A stretch of 64,000 bases of DNA from Areca catechu (GCA_021397845.1 CM038052.1:43050949-43114948), one strand, 5' to 3'; positions 11,877-24,977 are shown, counted from the first letter of the stretch. The notes: generated by a model from the sequence alone, not told the origin. A program made the numbers and translations.

Positions 11877-13394
11877 ATGGGTCTGAGAAAACAAGTTGCT
11901 TTCCATAAGAAAAGGTCCCATTTCGAGTGAGGAGAAGCTAGCTCGGGAGAAAGGAGGTCAAAGGCTCGATAAGATCCAGTTGGATGGAGAGATGAGGCCA
12001 AGGCTCAGATGGTAGCGAGAGCACCACCTCCGTAGCTTTCCCCGGCAATCGAAAGGGTGGCAGGGAAAGTTATTGCTTTTGGCATGAGGATTGATCTACC
12101 TTTTCTAGACTCCAAGGGATTTATGATTAAAGATCTACTTAGAGCTGCTAGTTTGGTCCCATTCTGTATTATGCAGGAGTAGTACTACCCTCTTTGATGA
12201 GAGAGTTCTATGGTAGTATGGCTACTGACAGGATCGATGGACTGCTTAAGTCAGAGGAGTATAGATCCCGGTCACACTTGAGATACTTAGCCGAGTATGG
12301 GAGATTCCACAGTGTGGACTGGTAGCTAGTTATGTCGTAGATAGAGATGCTACCATCAGATGTATTTTGGAGCGAGACGATATTAGAGGGATATCCACTA
12401 TTTCCGCCAATCAGTTATCGATGGAGATGAGGTTGCTGCACCACATCATTGCTTGCATCTTGCTTCAAAAGATGGGTTGCTTTGACTTTATTACGAAGCG
12501 AGAGCTAGTTTTAATGGTGACCTCAACTCAGAGGATAGCCATCAACCTTCCTGTGTTGATGGTTCATCAGATGGGTGAGGTAGCCACCCAGAGGAGGCTA
12601 TGTTTACCTTACAGGATGGGACTGACCCCTATCTTTCGTGCTTATAGGATACCCTTGGAGGGCGAGGCCTTTAAAGAGATTCTACACACAGACACCTATG
12701 GGGAGAAGTCACTTCACCAGATAGGATTCAGAAAGGTTGGAGGTAGATGGACGAGGAGAGAGCCAGGCCAGGAGCCTGATGAGGAGGATGAGATCAGGGT
12801 AGCAGAGGCTGGACCTTCAACACCTGCTCCTTAGTTGACTCCTTCCAGATGAGCACCAGTTGTAGGATTAGAGCTGAGCTAGCTCCTTGGCATTCTTCAG
12901 CGATAGAATCTGCATTCGAGGAGAGATTGAGAGAGCAGATCACTACGGTCTAAGAGGATATATTGAGTGTATCAATTAGGACCAGTAGACTTCAGATTGA
13001 GATGCACAGTTTGAGAGCTCATACTGATGAGTAGCTGACTTTGATCAAACAAACTATGAAGGCAAGGTTTACTGAGATTTGAGACCTTCTGAGATCACTG
13101 TTGCCACCTCTAGCTGCTCCAGGACCTTCAGTTCCACCTCCACCTCCTCTCCTAGCTGATGATGATAATGTAGATGATGATGTTAGTAGTGATGATGATT
13201 CTCCAATAGATGGTGGTGATGCAGTTCATGAGGATCAGCCTCCAATTGGTATAGTAGATGCTAATGCTCAGGCTTCAGATCCTACTCCTGGTGATTAGCA
13301 TGCCATAGATTTCCCTTTCTTGACACCAGAGACACTCTTGGAACTCGTGCCACCAAGACTTCTAGGATCATAGTTCGCTCTAGCCCATCTCTTA
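11877..13394 (+). pseudogene. env-like frame of P, main part (broken)
   Basis: Extra frame after RNase H, probably starting at ATG 11877 (GGCCATGGG context); TGA at 11931 already breaks it. The 155-codon open piece at 12367-12834 contains the best conserved block (MEMRLLHHIIACILLQKMGCFDF, VLMVHQMGEV, RLCLPYRMGLTPIF), which I relate to the putative plant transposon protein family (Pfam Transposase_32) from memory of that family. After it come an acidic linker, a helical stretch with heptads (about 12950-13080) and a Pro/Asp-rich part. N interrupts the tail at 13395, and the last residues lie at 16438-16529. Function unknown; no membrane segment is visible. Confidence 0.65.
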
Positions 13395-14731
13395 TGTTGG
13401 TCCAGTGATGATGATGCAACCCAAGAGGGGGGGTGAATTGGACTTTAAAACTTTTTTGCAAGACTTCAAATAATGTGCCAATTCAAAGCATGTGTTTGTG
13501 AGCATGATAATAAAGTGCAGTAGAAATAAAGAAGTAAATACAAGAATAACAACAATCACAAACACATAAAGATTTATAGTAGTTTGGTGCACTCCAAGGC
13601 ACCTACATCCACTCCCCAAGTTTTCCTTGGAAATTCACTATAATCACACTTGATTACAACCGATTAGTTTTCCAAGCTCACTAATCAAACCTAACTTGTT
13701 TTCATAGGCTCACATGTCAAAATCCCTTTGATTTTCATGGGCTAACCAAAAATCCCTTGATTTTCATGGGCTCACCAAAAACCTCTTTGGTTTTCATGGG
13801 CTAACCAAAAATCCCTTGGTTTTCACGAGCTCACCAAACACCCCTTAGTTTTGCTGGCTAACCAAGACTTAGTTGGTTTTGTAACATAGGCTCACCAACA
13901 ACCTCCTTGGTTTTTATCACATAGGCTAACCAAGAACCTAGATGGTTTTCTCAAGGCTCACCATCAACCTAGACACTAGTTTCAATTCTATTGAAACTAG
14001 TAAACAATACAAGCATAAATAGAATAATGAAAATATAAAAGCTTTCTTACAAAAAGTAGATATTTCGTTGAGGCACTTGATTGATGTTATTGAGCTTGTC
14101 TCCATGTTGATGTTGAAGCTTCAATGGATGCTTGAAGATGAGGACTTGGAAGCTTCTTCTTACTTTTCAATCCTTGAAGGCTCAACACTCTCAATAATTG
14201 GATCCTTAAAATATTTTCACTTGAGCTTCAAGAAATTCATCATTCAATTCAAAGGATCTACTTCCCTTTAAGCTTGGTAATGTATAAATAGCCCTCCAAA
14301 CCTTATTTGACCGTTGGTGACATTGGAGGAGAAAATATAGCCATTGTAACCAAGTTGGAAAAGTTCTACACTTCAGAAAAAACTAGCCGTTACTCCAAGT
14401 GTCGATACTTGAATCTAATGAGTCGATACTTGGTTCTTCATAGATCGATACTTCATTTCTTCATGAGTCGACACTTAAGTATGCTAATGCTGAAACTTGT
14501 TGAAACTTCTCCAAAATTGATTCTTAGCATCTTCAAATTCTTCCTTATCAATTCCATAGTTCATATACTTGATTTTCCATTAATTTAAGGACTTTCTTCA
14601 ACTGAAAACATGTTTTTCTTCATTCAACATGGATTAGTACTAAGATCTGATAAACACATTTAAAAATATAATTAGTGCTTATATATACTTAAATATTTTG
14701 TCAATCATTAAAATCAAGATCAAAGTCAACA
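13395..14731 (-). repeat. 3' LTR of N
   Basis: It spans ...GTCAACA (14731, the TGTTGAC start on the minus strand) to TGTTGGTCC (13395, the CCAACA end). A TATA box lies at 14283-14290. The U5 side holds about ten copies of the GGCTAACCAAAAATCCCTTGG-type word on the plus strand (13690-13980). Confidence 0.9.
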
Positions 14732-15041
14732 ATCTCTCCCTTTTTGATGATGATAAAATTTTTAAGTATATAAACAAGGTAAGCTAAAAAATAAATATAA
14801 CATGCTCCAAAAGATTAACAATAAGAATAGAGCAATGTAGCAATGAAAAATATTAAGCTCCCCTTCAAAATATGATCTAAAAATAATTTTTCGAAAGCTC
14901 CCCCTCAACATATGATTTATAAATATTTTTCAAAAGTTTGTTCAAAAATTTAAGACTTTTAAACTTTCAAACTTGGGCTGGCATGATCTTTAACTCAAAA
15001 TCATTGGATTTTCAAACAGAGTACCGGGCTCTGATACCAAT
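14732..15041 (-). other. Internal region of N: polypurine tract, filler and primer site only
   Basis: On the minus strand it starts with the primer site TGGTATCAGAGCCCGGTAC (15021-15039) and ends with the tract CATCATCAAAAAGGGAGAGAT (about 14732-14752). Between them are AT-rich bases with AGCTCCCCCTCAACATATGATTTA-like words that also occur in the 3' untranslated part of M (about 3555). The deletion therefore appears to fuse the extreme 5' and 3' ends of a SIRE internal region. Confidence 0.85.
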
Positions 15042-16432
15042 TGTTGGCCCAATGATGATGATGCAACCCAAGAGGGGGGGTAAATTGGACTTTAAAACTT
15101 TTTTGCAAGACTTCAAATAATGTGCCAATTCAAAGTATGTGTTTATGAGCATGATAATAAAGTGAAGCAGAAATAAAGAAGTAAATGCAAGAATAAAAAT
15201 AATCATAAACATATAAAGATTTATAGTGGTTCGGTATACTCCAAGGCACCTACATCCACTCCCCAAGTTTTTCTTGGGAATTCACTATAATCACACTTGA
15301 TTATGCTGATTAGTTTTTCGGGCTCGTTAATCAAACCCAACTTATTTTCATGGGCTCACAAGTCAAAACCCCTTTGATTTTTATGGGCTAATAAAAAACC
15401 CTTGGTTTTCACGAGCTCACCAAAAACCCCTTTGATTTTCATAAGCTAACCAAAAATCCCTTGATTTTCACGGGCTCATAAAAAATCTCTTGGTTTTGCG
15501 AGCTGACCAAGAATCTAGTTGGTTTTGTAATATAGGCTCACCAACAACCTCCTTGATTTTTATTACAGAGGCTAACCATGAACCTAAATGATTTTCTCAA
15601 GGCTTACCATCAACGTAGACACTAGTTTCAATTCCATTGAAACTAGTAAATAATATAAGCATAAATACAATAAAAAAAATATAAAAGCTTTCTTACAAAA
15701 AGTAGATATTTCATTGAGGCACTTGATTGATGTTGTTGAGCTTGTCTCCATGCTGATGTTGAAGCTTTAATGGATGCTTGAAGATAAGGACTTAGAAGCT
15801 TCTTCTCACTTTTCAATCCTTGGAGGCTCAACAATCTCAATAATTGGATCCTTAAAATATTTTTATTTGATCTTCAAGAAATTCATCATTCAATCCAAAG
15901 GATCCACTTTTCTTTAAGCTTGGTAGTGTATAAATAGCCCTCCAAACCTTATTTGATCATTGGTGACTGTTGGAGGAGAAAATATAGCCGTTGGAACTAA
16001 GTTGGGAAAGTTCTGCACTTCAGAAAAAACTAGCCGTTACTCCAAGTGTCGACACTTGACTGGTGAGTGACACTTGACAGGTCAGCTCAAGGCAAAAATT
16101 TTGGATTGACAAAATTCTGTATTTTTCTTGTTCTCATGCCTTGAGTCGATACTTTGACATCTTCATGAGTCAACACTTGAGTGTGCCAGTACTGAAACTT
16201 ACTGAAACTTCTCCAAAATTAATTCTTAGCCTCTTCAAGTTCTTCCTTATCAATTTCAAAGTCCATATACTTAATTTTTCATTAATTTAAGGACTTTCTT
16301 CAACTGAAAATATGATTTCTTCATTCAACATGGATGAGTACTAAGATCTAATAAACATACTTAAAAATATAATTAGTACTCATATATACTTAAATATTTT
16401 ATCAATCATCAAAATCAAGATCAGAGTCAACA
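15042..16432 (-). repeat. 5' LTR of N
   Basis: Same family and order as the 13395-14731 copy. It is 54 bp longer, largely because of an extra stretch at about 16059-16140 beside the GTCGACACTTGA words. A TATA box lies at 15929-15936. Confidence 0.9.
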
Positions 16433-16437
16433 TCTTA

Positions 16438-16529
16438 GGACTAGAAGCTTGACACATAAGACTCCTAGACCTTCAACATCTAGGATTATGGCACCTGTAG
16501 TTCTAGATTTTCTATCTGATGAGGAGTAG
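16438..16529 (+). pseudogene. Last codons of the env-like frame of P
   Basis: It continues the frame broken by N at 13395 and closes with GATGAGGAGTAG (stop 16527-16529). It is Thr/Pro/Arg-rich like the tails of related frames. Confidence 0.5.
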
Positions 16530-17040
16530 CCTCATAGATGTTTTGCTTATCTTATTTTTCATGTACTTTCTATGTTGTATTTCAGTTCATATTTGCTATA
16601 CTGAAACTTTTCTATATATGAAAGTTATGTTTCCTGTTATTACTCATCTTTTTGTCTTATTAACATTTTGTGTGACAAAAGCACTAATTAAGGTGGAGAA
16701 AATCCTTTTAATTTTTAATGATAACAAAAAGGGGGAGTAAGATAGGTTATATAAGCAATAATTTTCAAAAATTCATATTCTACTTAAGATAGGGGAAGAA
16801 AATCTCAACTTTGCTTGACTCAATAACTTTGAAATATTATTGTATAAATTAAAGAGCTGAAACATCTTCATCTAAATACCTCTATGAACTTTGTTTGATG
16901 ATAAATGTGAAAATTGTTTGATGAACTTGTTCAATTTATAATGCCTTTAAAAATATGCTTATTAAGCTTAATACAATAGCCAAATTTGAACTCAGATGCA
17001 TGTATGCTCAAAGTTTTGTCATCATCAAAAAGGGGGAGAT
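16530..17040 (+). other. 3' untranslated region and polypurine tract of P
   Basis: AT-rich, no gene. It ends with TTTTGTCATCATC (about 17015-17027) and the tract AAAAAGGGGGAGAT (about 17027-17040), directly followed by the LTR start TGTTAAC. Confidence 0.85.
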
Positions 17041-18648
17041 TGTTAACTTTAGCCCTTGATTTTGATAAAAAATAAAATATTGAGTATATATTTTGTACTA
17101 ATGTTTCAATTGGAGTTATGAATTCTAGGTTACAGGTACATCAAATTCCTTACATAAAAGCATCAAAATCATTAACATTAATGCAAGGTGAATTTCAAAG
17201 TTTTAGAAGTCTTCTCACCTTGGAAAGCCATGAAACTGATCAATTTGGTCATTTTGAAAAAGAAACTGGAAGTTTATTGGACAAAATTTAGAGTTTTGGA
17301 GCTTGGCACAAAATTTGGAATTGGCATAGACCAAGTGTCTACTCATGAAGCCTAAGTGTTGACACTTCTGAAGACTGGCATGCAAAAACTCAGCCAACAT
17401 GCCTAGTGTCGACCCAGGTGTCGACCTAAGTGTCGACCCATAGGTTGACTCAAGGTCTGAGAATAAAAATGGACAAAACATTATTTTTGGACTCTAGTAA
17501 AGTGTTGACTCAAGTGTCGACCCAAGTGTCTCCTCACAGGTCGATTCACAGATTGACTCATGGATGAGATAAGAAAGTTACAAAACAATGTCATTCCTGG
17601 ATTCTTTGCAAAGTGCTGACTCAAGTGTTGACTCAAGTGTCAACTCACAAGTTCAAGTGTCGACTCACAGGTCGACTCATAGTCTGAGACCAGAAATGAA
17701 GCAGAATAATGAATTTCAAGAATTACACCAGGTGTTGATCCAAGTGTTGATCCAAGTGTTGACCCAAGTGTTGACTCACAAGTCGACTCATAGGTTCTGA
17801 TAACAGTAATGGCTATGTTTTTAGAAGTTCATAATTGATTCAAATGATCCAAAATGGCTAGTTTCTCTTCTCCAATAGTTACAAACAATTTTTTGGATGT
17901 TTTTCATGTATTTATCACTCACCAAACTCATTGAATATATAAGAGAGGCACAAAAGATACAAGAGACAAATCTTATCTTTTAAGAAAGCTATTGAAAAGG
18001 CAAGAGTGAGCTAAAAAGATGATTCTAACTAAAAAAGCCTTCATTCTTGCTGTTGAGCCTTCAAATCAACATCTAAAAGTATTCATTGAAAGCTTCCAAG
18101 AAGAAGAAGATAACTTAAGCATTCAAGAAGAGCTTCATCGATATTATTTTTGCTCTTTTGAGAACGTTATTCTTATGCTTATAACTATACTTTTTGTTTT
18201 ATTTGCTGTAACTAGTTTCAAGGCTATTGAAACTAGGGGTGGGGCCCTTCCAAGCCATGAATTGGAATACAAGATTAAGGTTGGCTTGTGGGAAAGGTTG
18301 TTGATGAGCCTAAGTGTGAAAACCAACAGTGGGTTTGACTTGTGAGCCCTTGAAAACAAATTGGCTATAATCTTTGGTTGATTATAGTGGAATTCCCAAG
18401 AGGTAGCTTGGAGAATGGATGTAGGTGCTTGGAGTACACCGAACCATTATAAACTTCCTGTGTTTGTGTGTGTGCTTTATCTTCTCATTTCATTCCCTTG
18501 CATTGCTGCTTGTTCTTTAAAGCATAGCATCTAGATTATATTCTCCACATTCTCATTGTTACACAAACACATTAGTTCAGCACATACTTGTTTAATTTTT
18601 TTAAAAACCCAATTCACCTCTCCTCTTAGATTTCTATGCTGGGCAACA
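17041..18648 (+). repeat. 3' LTR of P
   Basis: It starts TGTTAACTTTAGCCC and ends GCTGGGCAACA. TATATAAG lies at 17936-17943. The word array (17330-17790) is longer than in the 5' LTR, with extra GTGTCGACC copies around 17405-17440. Confidence 0.92.
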
Positions 18649-19704
18649 TGAGTGATCCTATCATCAAAAGTATCTCTAAGAGGTGGCACCTCAGCATGTG
18701 CCGATACAGATGGCTCAGGTTGTAACTCTGGTGTAGCTCATGATGGCTTAGATGGCCCAGCCTCATCTCTTGGTGTATCCTCCTCCTCCTATGTAGAAGT
18801 ATCCTCCTCATCGCTCGAGTCAGTGTCGAGTGCTTGTCCCAAAACTCTACACCTCCAATGACCTCGGTGCCTCTGATAACCCATCCTGTGTAGAGACCTC
18901 TAATCATAGGTATCAGTGTGTAGAAGTTGTCTGTAGGGCTCTCCGACGACATCAACTCCATAAGCTATAAATAGTCTGATGAGGCTCATGACATATGGCA
19001 AACATAGTCTCCTGCTTGTCATCACCTCCATCATTTGATGGACCATAAGTACCGGCAGGCAGACGGGCATCCTCCAAATTAGTGCCACCATCACTAAAAG
19101 CTCTCTCTATGATGAAGTCAAAACATCCGATCTTCAGTAGAAGAATCCTTGCCATAATGTGATGTAGGAGCCTCATCTTTGCTAATAACTATGATGCAAC
19201 AATTGTAGCTCCCTCTCCTAGGTCATCTCTTTCTAAAATACACCTGAAATTGCTGATCCAGTCTCCAAGAGAGTCTACAACTATCCCCCTCATGGGAATC
19301 TCCCACATCCGGCTCAGTATCTCTATAGATAGTGGAATAGAGATGCCTCTAACCTTTGCGATCCATCCATCAGTGCCTCAGTTCAGAGTCCTGTAGAACT
19401 TCCTCATCAGTGCCAAATAAAACCTCTCATGGAGAGTACAAAACTATCCTAACCCAGCATCTCTTAACTAGTCATCGATCCTAAAGTGCTGCTATTCGAC
19501 AAGCTCAAAGTCCACTCTCCATCCCCCAACAATGGCCTTGGAGGCCAAGTGGTCTGCTTTTGGGACTGGTGGTGGTTGAGCCTAAGGATCATGCTATGCT
19601 TGAGCCTCTATTCGTTGAGGAGAGTCATGTCTAGCCTTGTTGCGGTGCTCCACACCCCGAGAGACTAGTCATGGTCTCCTCACGAGCTGCATCCTGGGCT
19701 CCAT
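18649..19704 (-). pseudogene. env-like frame of M, N-terminal part (broken)
   Basis: Read on the minus strand from a probable ATG at 19702-19704 (MEPRMQLVRRP...). It holds the conserved block MRLLHHIMARILLLKIGCFDF with VLMVHQM and LCLPY downstream, clearly related to the P frame. Two overlapping frames (18952-19176 and 18900-19094) show a frameshift inside the block. An acidic Ser/Glu-rich linker follows and the sequence is cut by P at 18649; the continuation is 5065-4323. Relation to the Pfam putative plant transposon protein family is from family knowledge. Function unknown. Confidence 0.65.
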
Positions 19705-20128
19705 TATCCAGGAAACACAAACAACACAAGGATGGAAAGGGAAATGGGCAATGGAGTCATGGTGAAACCATGAAGAACAGTGAAATGTGAGAGAAAGTGG
19801 GCTCAAACTCAAATAGAATTGTTAGAATCCTGAATGGGAACTGACGAAGGTGAGGGAATAGTGAAAGGATGTGTCGGCTTATGAGAAATGGAAGGAAAAA
19901 TGGATTAAAAGCCCTATTTGTTCACTATTTTTGCCAGTCAAATGTTGACTCATGGGCTAAGCTAAGTGTTGACACTTCAAAAAAAATCAGTGAAAAATAA
20001 GGAAAAATCACAAATAAGATTAGAGAAGTTGATTTAAGTAGCCAATAATGATTGATCATGAATTTCAAGGATATTATGTCAAGAAATTTTCAAAGAAAAT
20101 TCCAAAGGTCATAATAAATGATGGAGAT
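19705..20128 (-). other. pol-env spacer of M with TGTTGAC words
   Basis: No gene. Around 19930-19985 are AAATGTTGACTCATG and AAGTGTTGACACTTC, the same word type as in M's own LTR (about 25960-26330). Confidence 0.55.
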
Positions 20129-21700
20129 CTAATCAAAAGGATTAATGATCCCTAATTCTCTTCTAATCATACTGAACCTATCTTCATTAAGAGGCTTGGT
20201 CAGAATATTAGCTAATTGCATTTCAATACAAACAAATTCAAGCATAACATCATTGTTTTGAACATGGTCTCTAATAAAATGATGTCTAATTTCTATGTGT
20301 TTACTTCTTGAGTGTTGTACAAGATTTTTAGTTAAGTTAATTGCACTTGTGTTATCACATCTAATAGGTGTCTTAGTTAATTTAATGCCAAAGTCCTCGA
20401 GTTATTGTTTAATCCATAAAATTTGAGCACAACAACTTTTAGCTGCAATATATTCAGCTTCAGTTATAGATAGTGCAACTAAATTTTGTTTCTTGCTAAA
20501 CCATGAGATTAAATTAACTCCAAGAAATTGACAAGTTCCAGATGTACTTTTCCTATCTAATTTATAGCTAGCAAAATCAGCATCAGAATATGCAATCAAA
20601 TCAATAGTTAAGTCCTTTGAGTACCACAATCCAATATCAATAGTGCTAGATAAATATCTAAGAATGCATTTAATAGCCAATAAATATGATTCCTTATGCT
20701 CAGACTGATATCTTGCACACATGTATATACTAAACATAATATATGGCCTACTTGCAGCTAAGTATAATAAAGAACCAATGATGCCTCTATAAAATTTTTT
20801 ATCAACTTTCTTACCAGATTTATCTTTGTCAAGCTTACATGAAGGGCTCATAGGTATGCCTAGAGGCTTAGTCTTCTTCATCCCAAATTTTTTAAGAATT
20901 CTCTTGGTATATTTAGCTTGGATGATGGAGATCCCTTCATTTATTTGTTTGATCTGGAGTCTGAGAAAGTAGCTCAATTCTCTCATCATGCTCATCCCGA
21001 ACTCATCCTGCATAAGCTTTGAAAATTCTTGACAAAGAGATTCATTAGTAGTACCAAATATATTATCATCAATATAGATTTATACTACTAAGAGATCATC
21101 AACCTTTTTCTTTAAAAATAAGGTAGTATCTACATGACCCCTAGAAAAACCACTATCAATCAAAAATTTACTTAATCGTTTATACCATGCATGAGGGGCT
21201 TATTTTAAACCATAAAGTACTTTGTGTAATTTAAAAACATAGTCAGGATGTGCATGATTTTCAAAGCCAGGTGGTTGTTCTACAAATACTTCTTCAGCTA
21301 TGTATCCATTCAAAAATATACTTTTAACATTCATTTAAAATAATTTGAAATCCATAAAACATGCACAAGCTAATAAAAGTCTAATTACTTCAAGTTAGCA
21401 ATAGGAGCAAAAGTTTCATCAAAATCAATGCCTTCTTTCTGATTGTAGCCTTTAGCAACTAGCCTAGCCTTATTTCTAGCTAGTTACTATTATATTTTCA
21501 TCCTATTTATTTCTATATACCCATTTAGTACTATTATGGAAGCACTAGATGGTCTTTCTATTAGTGTTCAAACCTTATTTCTTTCAAATTGAAATAATTC
21601 CTCTTGCATAGCAATCATCTGATTTGGATCTTTTTTAGCTTCTTCTATATTCTTAGGTTCTATTTGAAAAACAAAAGTAATATAATCACATTCCTTTCTA
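20129..21700 (-). pseudogene. pol: pol of M: reverse transcriptase and RNase H (broken)
   Basis: RT is read from about 21700 leftwards. The palm box reads YIDDN (21065-21076) with a TAA stop three codons before it, where glutamine is expected. The 203-codon open piece (21013-20402) covers the end of RT (MQDEFGMSMMRELSYFLRLQ) and the start of RNase H (YSDADFASYKLDRKSTSG, ITEAEYIAAKSCC), whose acidic residues look intact. The end is TAG at 20129-20131 after INPFD. Adjacent stops and frameshifts rule out a full protein. Confidence 0.85.
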
Positions 21701-21743
21701 ATAGAAGATCTAGCTCTTATCCCTTTTAATGGATCATCTAAGA

Positions 21744-23249
21744 TTAGTTCTTTAGGATATCCATGAGCATACCTTCATTCTTTAGATAGGTTCTTATGCT
21801 CTGATAAGGTCTCGAGATTTCTTCTTCATTCTCCTTGCCTTGATCTTCTTCATTCTCTTTGGAAGGATGGTCATCGAAAGTCAACTTCTTAAGTCCTTCA
21901 ATACCTGCAACATCATCAGAAGTATCCTCTTTTCTAGAGAACTTGTTAGTAGACTCTTCAAACACAATATGCATAGACTTTTCTACAACAAGTGTTCTTT
22001 TATTAAAAACTCTATATGCCTTGTTAGATGTAGAGTATCCTAAGAAGATACCTTCATTTGACTTGTCATCAAATTTGCTTAAATTATCCTTGCCATTGTT
22101 TAATATGAAATACAAGCAATCAAATACATGAAAATACTTTAAAGTAGATTTTCTTTCTTTCCAAAGTTCACATGGTGTTTTCTTTAAAATTGATCGGATT
22201 AAAACTTGGTTTAAAATATAACAGGTAGTATTGACAACTTCAGCCCAAAAACACCTAGGAAGGTTATTTTCGTAAAGCATTATGCGTGTCATTTCTTCTA
22301 AAGTTCTATTTTTTTCTTTTAACCACCCTATTTTGTTGAGGTATCCTAGGTGCAGAAAAATTATGTTCAATACCTTTTTCATTGTAAAAATCTTCAAAAT
22401 CTTGATTTTTAAATTTAGTTCTATGATCACTTTGAATATAAATAATAAAAGTACTTTTTTCATTTGAAACATTTCTATAAAGCTTTGTGAAAGCAGAAAA
22501 AGATTGGTCTTTGTATGCTAAGAATAAAATCTAAGTAAAACGAGAGAAATCATCCACTGTAGCTGATCCATATCTCTTGCCTCCCAGGCTTGTGGTCCTA
22601 GTTGGTCCAAAAATATCCATATAGAGTACTTCTAGTAGCCTAGAAGTTGAAACAATTTTTTTGATTAAAAAGATATTCTTGTTTGTTTACCAAATTGACA
22701 AGCACCACAAAATTTATCTTTTCAAATCTAAATTTTGGTAGATCTTTAACTAAATCCTTTTTGCATAATTTGAAAAGTAAATGCATGCTTGCATGACCTA
22801 ATCTACGATGCCATAACTAGCTAGTCTCATCAATTTTGGCATTCATTGCAACTAGGCATTCACCATCTTGTATAGGAAGATTATCAAGATCAACTGATAG
22901 ATATTGCCATACCTATTTCCAATGAATTTCAGCCCAACATCATCGAGACTAGCACTATGTAGAGTGATGATTCAAAAATAACTTTAAAACCTTTATCACA
23001 AAATTTGCCGATGCTTAATAAATTATGCTTTAATCCTTCTACTAATAACACATTATCAATATAAGTAGATGGAGAAATATGAACTTTACCGATGCCAATG
23101 ATTTTGCCTATGCCATTGTCTCCAAAAGTCACATTCCCCCCATTTAGAGCTTCAAAAGAGGTGAATTGCTTCACATCTCCCGTCATGTATCTTGAGCAAC
23201 CACTATCAAGGTACCATAATCTTTTTTTCTCTTTGGTTGCAAGACACAC
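21744..23249 (-). pseudogene. pol: pol of M: protease and integrase (broken)
   Basis: The protease box WYLDSGCSRYMTGD lies at about 23225-23180, and the following strands (FGDNGIGKIIGIGKV, GLKHNLLSI) are normal for copia. The integrase zinc-binding part (WHRRLGHASM) is near 22815-22785, but the following Cys pair is frameshifted. In the core, MDIFGPTRTTS and the second Asp (SDHRTKF) are readable. The expected catalytic Glu codon in the NGVVERKN motif reads AAA (Lys). The 242-codon piece (22472-21744) is a frame-shifted entry into the C-terminal integrase with CELWKERKSTLKYFHVF. Confidence 0.83.
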
Positions 23250-24977
23250 CTATAAAAAATATCAAGTTTTGGCTTTAGGTTTCCAAGCCATCTTGGGTCC
23301 TTTAGGGTTAGTAGTGATGGTTCCTTTTTGAACCTAATATTTTTTAGATTTATTTACTTTTCTTTGATTGCATTGATATGCTTTATGTCCAAATTTTCCA
23401 TAACAAAAATATGTAATACTAGAAGATGCATGTACAAAAAATTTTTTGAAGTACTTTTATTGTTTTTGAGTTTTATATCCCAAGCCAGCTTTGTTAAAAA
23501 CTACACGTTAATTATTCAATAGTAAATTTAGTTTTTCAGAACTAAACATGAATTTTTCAACAAATGGCTTGACTTTATCAAGCTCATCTTTAAACATTTT
23601 GTTTTCCAACTCAAGGTCTTTGTTTTTCTTTATAAGCTCATTATTTGAAATAAGAGTTTTAGATCTTTTTAGAACTTCTATCTTCTTTGAGAGAGCATTC
23701 TTTTTCTTTTCCAAAATATCAACCTTGGCTTTTAATTCGTTATTTTCATTTCCAAGATTGTTGTTTTCAAAAGAAAAAAAATTAGCTTGCTTCTTTAATT
23801 TCTTGTGCTCAATTTTTAACAATTTATATTCATGCACAAGTTCATCAAAAATATCTCTAAGCTCTTCAAAAGTAAATTTAGGTTCGGATTATACCTCATT
23901 TTCAATTGCCATGAGGCAAAGGTTGGCGACTTCTTGTTGTTTTTTCTCTAAACTAGAATCTTCACTTTCGCTCCAAGTAGCCATCATTGCCTTCTTCTTG
24001 AACTTCTTTTTAAGCTTCTTGAGGAGAGGACAATCAAACTTGTAATGACTAGGCTTCTTGCATTCAAAGTAGATGGGTTGGTCCTTCTCCTTCTCCTTTT
24101 CTTTTTCTTTGTCCTTGCCTTTATCTTTACTAGGCTCTCCTTTGTATGGCTTCTTTTTGTATGAATACTTTTTCTTCCTCATGAATTTTCTAAATTTCCT
24201 AGCCACTAGAGCCTCCTCATCTTTATTTTCAATTTCTTCTGACTCCTCACTTGAAGGTTCATTTGGTGTAGTGGATTTAAGGGCAATTATCTTCTTCTTT
24301 CTATCCGCATCCACTGCTTTTTACTTTAGGTTCAATTCATAAGTCATGGGTGAACCAACAAGTAGCTCCAAGGGTAGAGTCTTAACATCCTTTGCTTTTT
24401 GGATACCCGTCACCTTTGGATCCCATGAAGATGGCAAAGACATGAGAATTTTGTCAACCAAATCAGCATTAGACATTGCTTTACTAAGACTGCTCATTCC
24501 ATTTATAATATTAGTAAATCTTGTATATATATCAATGATGGATTCATTAGGCTCCATTCTAAACATTTCATATGTGTGCATAAGCATATTTACTTTTATA
24601 TTTTTCACTTGATGGATACTCTCATGTGTAACCTCAAGTATATCCCAAATTTTCTTCGTCGATACATATGTAGAAATCTTATTGAATTTACTATGATCCA
24701 ATACACAATAAAGCAAGTTCATTACTTTGGCATTAAGCTCAGATTGCTTAATATCATTTTCATCCCAATCCTCTTCTCGTTTTGGAATGGAAATGCCATT
24801 AACCATAATTGAAGAAATATGTGGACCTTTAACTACTACTTTTCAAAGATTATAATTAATAGAATGCATATAAATTTGTATGCGAGTTTTCCAAGATATG
24901 TAATTTGTGCCATTGAAAAATGGTAGTCTATTTGAGGCTTGGCCTTCAACAACACTAGCACCTATTAGGGCTGCTAT
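23250..24977 (-). pseudogene. gag: gag of M (start codon lost)
   Basis: Homologous to gag of P. The start codon is ATA (24977-24975) in ATCTATAGCAGCC, where P has ATG. Open pieces are the capsid region (24806-24321; EEDWDENDIKQSELNAKVMN, SLPSSWDPKVTG), a basic part with a damaged zinc knuckle (24314-23889; YFEC-KKPSHYKFDC, first Cys is Tyr) and a coiled coil (23837-23508). A second damaged knuckle lies near 23400-23360. The damaged knuckles would impair RNA binding. Confidence 0.83.

Larger units (their letters stand above)
13395..16432 (-). mobile_element. Non-autonomous SIRE derivative N
   Basis: Two LTRs of 1337 and 1391 bp flank only 310 bp. The flanks are a perfect 5-bp target duplication TCTTA (13390-13394 and 16433-16437). 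Read on the minus strand, the LTRs begin TGTTGACTYTGATCTTGATTTT and end CACCCCCCCTCTTGGG...CCAACA. A primer site and a polypurine tract are present, but there is no gag, pol or env-like sequence. It lies in inverted orientation in the env-like tail of P. It must have been moved by proteins from another SIRE copy. Confidence 0.92.
5066..18648 (+). mobile_element. SIRE-type Ty1/copia element P, interrupted by N
   Basis: A structurally complete SIRE element inserted in the opposite orientation into the env-like frame of M. It has a 5' LTR, primer site, gag, pol, pol-env spacer, env-like frame (interrupted by N at 13395-16432), polypurine tract and 3' LTR. Without N it is about 10.5 kb. The coding regions carry many frameshifts and stops, more than in element A, and the RT catalytic box is deleted. 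The two LTRs differ in length (1558 and 1608 bp), mainly in the number of GTCGAC-type words. Confidence 0.9.
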
